Source: Rhodospirillaceae bacterium
Lineage (GTDB): Bacteria > Pseudomonadota > Alphaproteobacteria > Rhodospirillales_A > Casp-alpha2
Length of the DNA: 5,632 nt
Assembly: GCA_003488105.1 (NCBI GenBank)
Contig: DNMS01000016.1
Coordinates: forward strand, 6,644 to 12,275
Direction: 5' to 3'
Shown here one piece after another: positions 1 through 4,996 of the stretch. A model generated the notes under the pieces. That model made no database searches. It saw only the letters and a program-made list of their open reading frames with translations, and was not told the DNA's origin. The position numbers and the translations under genes are program-made. The first letter of the stretch is position 1, and the number at the start of each line of letters is the position of its first letter.

Positions 1-13
1 GAGAAGTAATCCA

Positions 14-1822
14 ATGCACCCTTACCGCACCCATACCTGTGGCCAATTGCGCGAAGACAACGTCGGCGACACCGTGCGCCTGTCGGGCTGGGTCCATCGC
101 AAACGCGACCACGGCAACCTGCTGTTCGTCGACCTGCGCGACCATTACGGCCTGACGCAATGCGTGATCGACGTGTCCGGCGGCCTGTTCCCGGCGGTCG
201 AGGGTGTGCGCCCGGAAAGCGTGGTGACGATTACCGGCCCTGTGGTCAAGCGGTCGGAAGAAACCATCAACCCGGGAATCCCCACGGGCGCCATCGAAGT
301 GCGCATTGATGAATTTCATGTCGAAAGTGCCGCCGAGATGCTGCCGCTTCAGGTGTTCGGCGATGCCGACCTGGGCGAGGAAACGCGCCTGCGCTATCGC
401 TTTCTGGACCTGCGCCGCGAACAGCCGCACGCTAACATCATCCTGCGCTCCAACGTCATTTCGTCGATCCGCCGCCGCATGGTCGATCAGGGCTTCCTGG
501 AAATCCAGACCCCGATCCTGACCGCGTCTTCCCCCGAGGGGGCCCGCGATTATCTGGTGCCGGCGCGCAACCATCCGGGTCATTTCTATGCCTTGCCGCA
601 GGCGCCGCAGCAGTTCAAGCAGTTGCTCATGGTGTCCGGCTTCGACAAATATTTCCAGATCGCCCCCTGTTTCCGCGACGAGGACGCGCGGGCCGACCGT
701 TCGCCCGGCGAGTTCTATCAGCTCGATCTGGAAATGGCCTATGTCACTCAGGAAGACGTGTTCGCGGCGCTGGAACCCGTTCTGTCCGGCGTGTTCAAGG
801 AATTCGCGAACGGCCGCAAGGTGACCGAGGGGGCGTTCCCGCGCATTCCCTACAAGGAATCGATGCTCAAGTACGGCAACGACAAGCCGGACCTGCGCAA
901 CCCCATCGAAATGTCGAACGTCACCGACACCTTCGCCGGTTCCGGCTTCAAGGTGTTCGCCGGCATGATCGAAAAGAACGACAAAGTCCGCGTCCACGCC
1001 ATTCCGGCGCCGGGCGGCGGCAGCCGGGCGTTCTGCGACCGCATGAATTCCTGGGCGCAGAGCCAGGGCCAGCCGGGCCTGGGTTACATCTTCTTCCGCG
1101 ACGGCGAGGGGGCGGGCCCCGTCGCCAAGAATATCGGTGAAGACCGCACCGCGGCGCTCAAGGCGTCGCTGGGGTTGAACGACGGCGACGCCGTGTTCTT
1201 TGTGGCCGGCGTGCCGGGCGAGTTCGCATCCTTTGCCTCGGCCGCGCGCACCAAGATCGGCCAGGACCTTGACCTGATCGCCAAGGACCGCTTCGATTTC
1301 TGCTGGATCGTCGACTATCCGATGTACGAGCTGAACGAGGATACGGGCCGCGTCGATTTCTCGCACAATCCGTTCTCCATGCCCCAGGGCGGGCTAGAGG
1401 CCTTGGAAACCATGGATCCCCTGGATATCCTGGCCTTTCAGTACGACATCGTGTGCAACGGGGTCGAACTGTCCTCGGGCGCGATCCGGAACCACAAGCC
1501 GGATATCATGGTCAAGGCGTTCGAGATCGCGGGCTATTCCAAGGAAACCGTGGAAACGGAATTCGGCGGCATGTACAGGGCCTTCCAGTTCGGCGCTCCG
1601 CCGCACGGTGGTTCCGCCCCGGGTATCGACCGCATCGTCATGATGCTGGCCGACGAACCCAACATCCGCGAGGTCATCGCCTTCCCCATGAACCAGCAGG
1701 CGCAGGATCTGCTCATGGGGGCACCCTCTTTGGTGCCGGATGAGCGGCTCAAGGAACTGCACCTTAAGCTGGCCCTGCCGAAGAAAGCAGGCCCCCAGGC
1801 CAGCGGTGAATCTCAGGAATAG
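14..1822 (+). CDS. aspS: Aspartyl-tRNA synthetase, bacterial type, probably non-discriminating
   Basis: This class II synthetase charges tRNA-Asp with aspartate in the cytoplasm, using ATP. At 602 residues it has the usual bacterial length. An N-terminal OB-fold anticodon-binding domain covers about residues 1-110. The catalytic core follows, with the flipping-loop sequence [12 protein letters not shown] (172-183), the substrate-pocket stretch [10 protein letters not shown] (196-205), motif 2 around [16 protein letters not shown] (219-234) and motif 3 [13 protein letters not shown] (532-544, Arg540). The bacterial GAD insertion lies between them, about 290-410. The start is supported by GAGAAG at bases 1-6, seven bases ahead of ATG. 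His33 in RDHG stands where E. coli AspRS has Leu30. His at this site is a known marker of non-discriminating enzymes that also load tRNA-Asn for GatCAB, which is common in Alphaproteobacteria. The double specificity is therefore an inference, while the family assignment is secure. Confidence 0.97.
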   Translation: MHPYRTHTCGQLREDNVGDTVRLSGWVHRKRDHGNLLFVDLRDHYGLTQCVIDVSGGLFPAVEGVRPESVVTITGPVVKRSEETINPGIPTGAIEVRIDEFHVESAAEMLPLQVFGDADLGEETRLRYRFLDLRREQPHANIILRSNVISSIRRRMVDQGFLEIQTPILTASSPEGARDYLVPARNHPGHFYALPQAPQQFKQLLMVSGFDKYFQIAPCFRDEDARADRSPGEFYQLDLEMAYVTQEDVFAALEPVLSGVFKEFANGRKVTEGAFPRIPYKESMLKYGNDKPDLRNPIEMSNVTDTFAGSGFKVFAGMIEKNDKVRVHAIPAPGGGSRAFCDRMNSWAQSQGQPGLGYIFFRDGEGAGPVAKNIGEDRTAALKASLGLNDGDAVFFVAGVPGEFASFASAARTKIGQDLDLIAKDRFDFCWIVDYPMYELNEDTGRVDFSHNPFSMPQGGLEALETMDPLDILAFQYDIVCNGVELSSGAIRNHKPDIMVKAFEIAGYSKETVETEFGGMYRAFQFGAPPHGGSAPGIDRIVMMLADEPNIREVIAFPMNQQAQDLLMGAPSLVPDERLKELHLKLALPKKAGPQASGESQE

Positions 1823-1823
1823 A

Positions 1824-1837
1824 ACGTCTTTCGACGT
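1824..1837 (+). terminator. Small stem-loop just after aspS, doubtful terminator
   Basis: ACGTC (1824-1828) and GACGT (1833-1837) form a 5-base-pair stem with a TTTC loop one base after the aspS stop codon. No run of T follows directly; the next bases are CAACTACC, then an A-rich stretch. It could slow polymerase or protect the 3' end, but it lacks the T tract of a standard intrinsic terminator. No better terminator for aspS is visible, so transcription may run on into the leader of the lipoprotein gene. Confidence 0.2.
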
Positions 1838-1840
1838 CAA

Positions 1841-1950
1841 CTACCTAAAATTTCGTAAATAATAAAAAGAGGTTAGACGGCTAGAAAAAGCTGGCCCCCG
1901 ATTCGCGCCTTCGGTTATAACGAATCGGTAGAAGACTTAATAAATAATAG
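1841..1950 (+). promoter_or_regulatory. AT-rich stretch, likely promoter region of the SPOR lipoprotein gene
   Basis: Two runs very rich in A and T (about 1843-1870 and 1931-1949) stand out in an otherwise GC-rich window and lie upstream of the lipoprotein gene. They contain -10-like words such as TAAAAT (1846-1851), TTATAA (1915-1920) and TAAATAAT (1941-1948). I could not pair any of them with a convincing -35 box at 16-18 bases, so the exact promoter is not assigned. The call rests on composition and position only. Confidence 0.35.
1898..1928 (+). promoter_or_regulatory. Perfect 8-base inverted repeat (hairpin or operator)
   Basis: CCGATTCG (1898-1905) and CGAATCGG (1921-1928) are exact reverse complements separated by 15 bases. 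The spacer holds TTATAA. As RNA this would be a stem-loop; as DNA, half-sites whose centres lie 23 bases apart could bind a dimeric regulator across a promoter element. The repeat is directly visible, while its function is unknown. Confidence 0.5.
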
Positions 1951-1989
1951 TCGTTTCGGTTGGCCGCGGCGGCCGGGGAGCGAAACGAC
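1950..1989 (+). promoter_or_regulatory. Two-tier hairpin in the lipoprotein gene leader
   Basis: GTCGTTTCG (1950-1958) and CGAAACGAC (1981-1989) pair perfectly over 9 bases. Inside them GGCC (1962-1965) and GGCC (1971-1974) form a second short stem around the loop GCGGC. The result is an extended hairpin with a 3-by-6 internal loop. It starts right after the AT-rich run and lies about 70 bases before the start codon. A T5 run at 2004-2008 comes 14 bases after the stem, too far away for a normal intrinsic terminator. A structured 5' leader is the best reading. Confidence 0.5.
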
Positions 1990-2021
1990 GATAGGGTGAA
2001 CCATTTTTACGGGGTGAGTTT

Positions 2022-2039
2022 ACCGGTGCGGCTGCCGGT
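2022..2039 (+). promoter_or_regulatory. Short stem-loop near the lipoprotein ribosome binding site
   Basis: ACCGG (2022-2026) and CCGGT (2035-2039) give a 5-base-pair stem with an 8-base loop, ending nine bases before the GGGGG (2049-2053) that probably serves as ribosome binding site. The same stretch is also a direct repeat of CCGGTG (2023-2028 and 2035-2040). It could affect access to the start site, but short GC stems are frequent by chance here. Confidence 0.25.
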
Positions 2040-2059
2040 GGCCCTACTGGGGGTTTAAG

Positions 2060-3028
2060 ATGCGGAAATCCGTAATCGTCGTCGGTGCGTGCGCGCTATT
2101 GGGCGGATGCGCCCTGCCGGTTCCCATCCAGGTCGCATCCTGGGCCATCGACATCATTTCGGTCGTTGCCACGGAAAAATCCATCACGGATCACGGCCTG
2201 TCGGCGCTGACCAGTAAGGACTGCGCGCTTTACCGCGCCGTGACTGAAGATGACAACGTCGTCTGCCGCGACATCGACGGCCGCAAGGACGTCATGACGG
2301 CCGACGCGGGCCAGGATATCAAGGCCTTGGCGGACAAGGACATCCTGCCGGCGGCCCCGGGCTTCGATACCATCGAGGCCCAGATTGCCAAGGCGGACAC
2401 GGCCCCTGTCCTGGATCAGGCCGCGGCGATGTCCTCCGATGCCGCCATTCAACCTGCGCCCGGAAACGAACAGCCGGTGGCCGTCAACATCGACCTGGCG
2501 GCATTGCAGCCGGTGACGGAGAACACCGAACGCCCGTTCGTCCGCTTTACGCAGCCTAAGGCCGATGTCGTTCAGGTCCCGGCCACGGCCCTGCAGACCG
2601 CCGCCTTGCAGGCCACGGCCCTGCAGACCGCCGCCTTGCAGGCCACGGCCTTGCCGTCGGCCGTCGTGGAAAACGGCAAGCCCAAGGAAGGGTTCTATTA
2701 CGTGATCGGCAGCTTCCGCGGCAGCGAACGGGCGAAGCGCCATATGCAGGCCTTCAGGTCCCTCGTGCCGGCGGTTCTGCACGGCAAGATCGGCCGCGAT
2801 GGACGCGACGTGTATCGTGTCGTTGTCGGGCCCTTCGATGCACAGGAACGGACCGGCGCATTCCGCCGTATCAAGCGGGCGGGGATTGCCGATACTTGGG
2901 CGATCCGCGTATCACCGAAGGATTGGTCGGTCGCCGCCAAGTTGCGCCCGACCGAGCAGGCCGACGCCAGCGCCGTGCTCAGCGCGCGGGATTGGCCCGG
3001 CTTGGCGCACTTCACCGTTCAGCATTAA
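2060..3028 (+). CDS. SPOR-domain lipoprotein, probably outer membrane
   Basis: The 322-residue product begins with a lipoprotein signal peptide: basic MRK, hydrophobic core, and lipobox LGGC with the lipidated Cys at residue 17. Residue 18 is Ala, not Asp, which fits transfer to the outer membrane. A conserved-looking block follows at 39-71 (EKSITDHGLS, then DCALYR and VCRD), whose Cys55 and Cys69 could form a disulfide. I recall this block from other Rhodospirillales lipoproteins. Residues about 75-205 are an Ala/Pro-rich linker that includes a duplicated decapeptide. The C-terminal SPOR domain spans about 211-285, with YYVIGSF near its start, VYRVVVGPF in the middle and WAIRV at the end. 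SPOR domains bind glycan strands stripped of stem peptides at division septa, so a role in division or septal wall remodelling is inferred. GGGGG at 2049-2053 is a modest ribosome binding site. The gene appears to be transcribed alone. Confidence 0.88.
   Translation: MRKSVIVVGACALLGGCALPVPIQVASWAIDIISVVATEKSITDHGLSALTSKDCALYRAVTEDDNVVCRDIDGRKDVMTADAGQDIKALADKDILPAAPGFDTIEAQIAKADTAPVLDQAAAMSSDAAIQPAPGNEQPVAVNIDLAALQPVTENTERPFVRFTQPKADVVQVPATALQTAALQATALQTAALQATALPSAVVENGKPKEGFYYVIGSFRGSERAKRHMQAFRSLVPAVLHGKIGRDGRDVYRVVVGPFDAQERTGAFRRIKRAGIADTWAIRVSPKDWSVAAKLRPTEQADASAVLSARDWPGLAHFTVQH
2581..2654 (+). repeat. Perfect 30-base tandem duplication with partial third copy
   Basis: Bases 2581-2610 and 2611-2640 are identical. 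A third copy begins at 2641, matches for 10 bases, continues with one mismatch to 2654 and then diverges. Because 30 is a multiple of three, the frame is kept and the protein carries ATALQTAALQ twice (residues 175-194) followed by ATAL. Each decapeptide is itself two similar pentapeptides ending in ALQ. It lies in the linker just ahead of the SPOR domain. Exact identity, including synonymous sites, points to recent slippage or duplication. Confidence 0.95.
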
Positions 3029-3031
3029 GAG

Positions 3032-3048
3032 CCGTTTCCACGGGTTTT
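3032..3048 (+). terminator. Weak intrinsic terminator candidate for the SPOR lipoprotein gene
   Basis: CCGT (3032-3035) and ACGG (3040-3043) form a 4-base-pair stem with a TTCC loop, followed by G and TTTT (3045-3048). It begins four bases after the stop codon. The stem is short, so termination may be partial, but position and T run are right for a plus-strand stop. Confidence 0.4.
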
Positions 3049-3080
3049 AAAAAATATCGGCAGGCCCCACCGGCCCGCCG
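3049..3080 (-). terminator. Strong intrinsic terminator of the minus-strand orphan gene
   Basis: Read on the minus strand, CGGCGGGCC (3080-3072) pairs with GGCCTGCCG (3066-3058) over nine positions, one of them a G-U wobble, around the loop GGTGG. The stem is followed at once by ATATTTTTT (3057-3049). On the plus strand the wobble becomes an A-C mismatch, so the structure favours the minus strand. It lies 39 bases past the orphan gene's stop codon, in the gap between two convergent genes, and ends that transcript before it runs into the lipoprotein gene. An alternative outer pairing of GCCCCA (3064-3069) with TGGGGC (3096-3101) is also possible. Confidence 0.8.
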
Positions 3081-3119
3081 CAGAGCGGCCGTGCCTGGGG
3101 CATTCAAGCGATGCGCTGT

Positions 3120-3656
3120 TCAGGCCGCCATCGGCCGGCCGGAACCGTCGGGTGGGCCGTCCAGGGTCAGCAACAGGCTGACGATATGTTCGGTCTTACG
3201 TACGAGACGGGTGTTCTGCGGATTATAACGACGCTCGAAATTCAGCCGATCCTCCCATTGCGTGACATAATCTCGGGGCCGGTCGGGCCCGGCGGGCTCG
3301 CCGGTCAGGGCACCCACGGTGTCGTTGTAGTCGGGGTGCAGTTCGGGCTGGAACGCCAGCAGTTCATAATCTTCATAGGTCACTACCCCGGCGGCGTAGA
3401 GGTCCAGGCTGACCTCGGCCATCTGGCGGGGGGTGAGGTCGCGCAGGGACAAACCGCTCGTCAGGACGCTGAACAGGGTCGGTTCGGGTGTTTCATCTTG
3501 TGCTGGTCCTTCGCTTTCACAAGCGTCGGGTGGTGAAATCGGGGTCAGGGGAACAAGTTCGCGTGACGGGCTGCCCAGGCCCGAAAACGGGGAGGTGGGG
3601 GATGGGGGTGTTGAAAACAGGTCTACATACGAAATTGGCTGATGTTCTGCTCCCAT
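3120..3656 (-). CDS. Conserved-looking protein of unknown function
   Basis: I do not recognise a named family. The frame is open upstream to a GTG at 3797, but the ATG at 3656 is preceded at eight bases by GAAGGAG, and the upstream residues look non-coding, so I choose this start, giving 178 residues. There is no signal peptide or membrane segment, so the protein is probably cytoplasmic. Residues about 15-60 are rich in Pro, Ser and Thr and likely disordered. Residues about 61-166 look like a folded domain: LTPRQMAEVSLDLYAAGVVT (74-93), a helix-like segment; YELLAFQPELHPDYNDTVGA (97-116); then DRPRDYVTQWEDRLNFERR (125-143) and a final helix about 147-165. The spacing of acidic and aromatic residues resembles hypothetical proteins I recall from Rhodospirillales, but that is memory, not a search. 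It is transcribed alone and ends at the terminator at 3049-3080. Confidence 0.75.
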   Translation of the reverse strand: MGAEHQPISYVDLFSTPPSPTSPFSGLGSPSRELVPLTPISPPDACESEGPAQDETPEPTLFSVLTSGLSLRDLTPRQMAEVSLDLYAAGVVTYEDYELLAFQPELHPDYNDTVGALTGEPAGPDRPRDYVTQWEDRLNFERRYNPQNTRLVRKTEHIVSLLLTLDGPPDGSGRPMAA

Positions 3657-3664
3657 GAGCAAGG

Positions 3665-3671
3665 CTCCTTC
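3665..3671 (-). promoter_or_regulatory. Shine-Dalgarno that decides the orphan gene start
   Basis: GAAGGAG on the minus strand lies eight bases before the ATG at 3656-3654. It is the best ribosome binding site for a full gene in the window. It rules in favour of the 178-residue product over the longer reading from GTG at 3797, whose AAGGAG abuts its start with no proper spacing. Confidence 0.85.
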
Positions 3672-3765
3672 TTCGTCCGAACGCGATCCGTTCGAGAAAC
3701 AGAAGGTGTCGAGACCCGGACATGCCAAAGGCACTGGTATCCCGTGGGCAGTACGGAAACGCGGT

Positions 3766-3852
3766 TCAGGTGCCGGTTCGGCAGCGGGCCGAAGCACTCC
3801 TTAACGCGTTTCGTTCTGACACAGGCTTCGGGGTCTGTTCTATCGCCGTCAT
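3766..3852 (-). CDS. Possible 28-codon leader ORF upstream of the orphan gene
   Basis: An ATG at 3852 on the minus strand is preceded at five bases by GGAGG (3862-3858), a strong ribosome binding site. The frame runs 28 codons to TGA at 3768-3766. The peptide begins MTAIEQTPKPVSERNAL and ends in a basic stretch, RCRTGT. No hydrophobic segment is present, and no run of a single amino acid as in classic amino-acid attenuators. It ends 109 bases before the orphan gene start on the same strand, so it could be a regulatory leader or a small protein. The support is the ribosome binding site and position only. It could equally be chance or the remains of a longer gene. Confidence 0.35.
   Translation of the reverse strand: MTAIEQTPKPVSERNALRSASARCRTGT
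3777..3793 (-). promoter_or_regulatory. Hairpin inside the end of the possible leader ORF
   Basis: TTCGGC (3777-3782) and GCCGAA (3788-3793) form a perfect 6-base-pair stem around AGCGG. On the minus strand it lies within the last codons of the 28-codon ORF, upstream of the orphan gene. No T run follows on either strand, so it is not a terminator by itself. A role in controlling the downstream gene is speculative. Confidence 0.35.
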
Positions 3853-4101
3853 GAGTGCCTCCAAATCGTCGGCATGTGGGCTTCGCCACATCCATTTACT
3901 CGCTGAAATTCAACGCAAAAGTCGGGCCAGCCGACAGATGGCGGTTTTTCATATGCTTAACGAAAAATGACTAGGCATAAACCTGTCCGGCCCGGCAATT
4001 CCTGCCGACTTGGCGGGCATAAATTGCCGGGCGGAACGGCCGCAGCGGCCATGGACAGGGCGCGTTTCGGAGCCTAGTCTCGGCATTGCGGAATTGCTCT
4101 T
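3853..4101. promoter_or_regulatory. Divergent intergenic region with promoters presumed, none resolved
   Basis: This stretch separates a minus-strand unit (orphan gene and possible leader ORF) from the plus-strand EipB-like gene, so it should hold promoters in both directions. Besides the hairpin at 3874-3891 it contains GTCGG/CCGAC (3921-3925 and 3931-3935, loop GCCAG), a T5 run at 3945-3949 and an AT-rich segment at about 3945-3981 with words such as CATATG and GCATAAA. I found no -35/-10 pair with good spacing on either strand. Frames open across it have codon third positions clearly poorer in G and C than the genes around them, so I call it non-coding. Confidence 0.4.
3874..3891 (-). promoter_or_regulatory. 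Hairpin just upstream of the leader ORF ribosome binding site
   Basis: ATGTGG (3874-3879) and CCACAT (3886-3891) are perfect complements around the loop GCTTCG. On the minus strand the stem ends 11 bases before the GGAGG of the 28-codon ORF. It could be part of a structured 5' leader or an operator. No T tract follows in either direction, so a terminator is unlikely. Confidence 0.4.
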
Positions 4102-4107
4102 GGGAAG
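4102..4107 (+). promoter_or_regulatory. Ribosome binding site supporting the EipB-like start at 4118
   Basis: GGGAAG lies ten bases before ATG at 4118, a little far but usable. The frame is open upstream to a TTG at 4010, but the residues added there do not resemble a signal peptide, whereas the ATG at 4118 places a basic n-region and hydrophobic core right at the N terminus. Confidence 0.6.
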
Positions 4108-4117
4108 AAACATCGCC

Positions 4118-4996
4118 ATGCCGATCCAACGGTCTAGCCGTCGCCGGAACCTGCCGGCGTTCCGCCGCGCGGTGTTTGTCGCCGGGGTGGCGATGCTGAT
4201 GTTTGCGGGGCTGAGCGCGGCTGTCACGCAAGGGGCCAAGGCGGCAGGGGCGGCGGAGCCGAAACTGACCAGCCACCGGGCGGCCTACGAGATTAGGCTC
4301 AACCAAAGCCGCGAAGGCGTCGGCCCCACGGCGGCGCGCGGTCTCATGGTCTATGAATTCACCGACGCCTGCGAGCGCTGGGTCGCCGAAAGCCGCATCG
4401 TACTTGACGTGGTCTATGGCGAGGAAACGCCGGTGCGCACGGATTGGAGCTTCACTAGCTGGGAATCGAAAGACGGCCGCGACTATGGTTTCAGCATGAC
4501 GCACAAGCGCAATGAGCGGTTGGAGGAAGACCTTAAGGGAACGGCGCGGCTTGATCCCGGCAAGGGCGGCGAGGCGGCTTTCGCCGGCAATGTCGCCAAA
4601 CAAATTCCCCTCCCCAAGGGCACGCTGTTTCCCACGGCCCACCTGCTGGCCAGCTTGAAGGCGGCGCTTGCCGGCGAGAAGGTTTTTTCCCGTCCCATGT
4701 TCGACGGCGGCAGCCTGGATAACCCCTATGACACCAACGTTTACATCGTCAATCCGAAGGACCGCAGCGACAAGACGCGCGCACTTTTGAAAAAGGCCGG
4801 GTTCCCTTCGGGGTTACCTGTGTGGCGCCATCAGTCGGCGTTCTTTTCCATGAAATCCGGCGAAAGCACGCCGGTGTTCGAGCTTGAGGTCGATTACCGT
4901 GCCGACGGCGTCGCCGAACGGATCATCCAGTCCTTCGGCGATTTCGCCATCCGCATGACGCCGGTCAAGATCGAGCGGATCAAAGGCGGCTGCTGA
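4118..4996 (+). CDS. eipB: EipB-like periplasmic protein, DUF1849 family
   Basis: The 292-residue product (from ATG 4118) is exported. Residues 1-17 are strongly basic (SSRRRNLPAFRR), about 18-36 are hydrophobic, and AKA at 40-42 is a plausible signal peptidase I site. The double arginines loosely recall a Tat signal but the usual Phe is absent. The mature part matches the EipB/DUF1849 pattern: LTSHRAAYEIRL (50-61), the Cys85-containing FTDACERW (81-88), TDWSFTSWES (108-117), LPKGTLFPTAHL (165-176), then FDGG and PYDTNVYIV. In Brucella, EipB is a spiral beta-barrel periplasmic protein needed for envelope integrity and virulence, with a disulfide joining an early Cys to a C-terminal one. Here Cys85 and the final residue, Cys292, would form that bond. 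The length is close to the family norm. The gene stands alone on its strand and its 3' end overlaps the convergent ROK kinase gene. Confidence 0.85.
   Translation: MPIQRSSRRRNLPAFRRAVFVAGVAMLMFAGLSAAVTQGAKAAGAAEPKLTSHRAAYEIRLNQSREGVGPTAARGLMVYEFTDACERWVAESRIVLDVVYGEETPVRTDWSFTSWESKDGRDYGFSMTHKRNERLEEDLKGTARLDPGKGGEAAFAGNVAKQIPLPKGTLFPTAHLLASLKAALAGEKVFSRPMFDGGSLDNPYDTNVYIVNPKDRSDKTRALLKKAGFPSGLPVWRHQSAFFSMKSGESTPVFELEVDYRADGVAERIIQSFGDFAIRMTPVKIERIKGGC
4980..4996. other. Tail-to-tail overlap of two convergent genes
   Basis: The EipB-like gene stops at TGA 4994-4996 on the plus strand and the ROK kinase at TGA 4982-4980 on the minus strand, so their coding sequences share 17 bases. The shared stretch encodes the last residues of both proteins, including the EipB-like terminal Cys. 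No intrinsic terminator fits between them. Confidence 0.85.

Noticed and set aside
1394..1840. Open frame of 148 codons opposite aspS
   Set aside because: Antisense shadow of a clear aspS coding sequence; its length is explained by GC-rich codon bias.
2581..2654. CRISPR array or mobile-element end repeat
   Set aside because: The two copies abut with no spacer, keep the reading frame and encode a protein linker. It is a simple tandem duplication.
2096..2782. Open frame of 228 codons opposite the SPOR lipoprotein gene
   Set aside because: Gly/Arg-rich antisense shadow that mirrors the Ala-rich linker. The plus strand has a lipobox and a SPOR domain.
3657..3797. Extension of the orphan gene to the GTG at 3797 (225 residues)
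   Set aside because: The added residues look like translated non-coding DNA and the GTG has no properly spaced ribosome binding site, whereas the ATG at 3656 has GAAGGAG at eight bases.
3623..3895. Open frame of 90 codons on the minus strand overlapping the orphan gene start
   Set aside because: Cys/Arg-rich composition typical of a shadow frame, with no support over the frame that has the strong ribosome binding site.
3921..3949. Intrinsic terminator (GTCGG/CCGAC stem followed by T5)
   Set aside because: The T run begins ten bases after a 5-pair stem, and no plus-strand gene ends nearby.
3722..3970. Open frame of 82 codons on the plus strand across the divergent gap
   Set aside because: It has no good ribosome binding site, its third codon positions are much less GC-rich than in aspS, I recognise no family, and it overlaps the possible leader ORF and its hairpins.
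4010..4117. Extension of the EipB-like gene to the TTG at 4010
   Set aside because: It would bury the signal peptide behind 36 residues. The ATG at 4118 gives a normal exported N terminus and has GGGAAG upstream.
3971..4642. Open frame of 223 codons opposite the EipB-like gene
   Set aside because: Arg/Ala-rich antisense shadow with no recognisable domain, while the plus strand encodes a DUF1849 protein.
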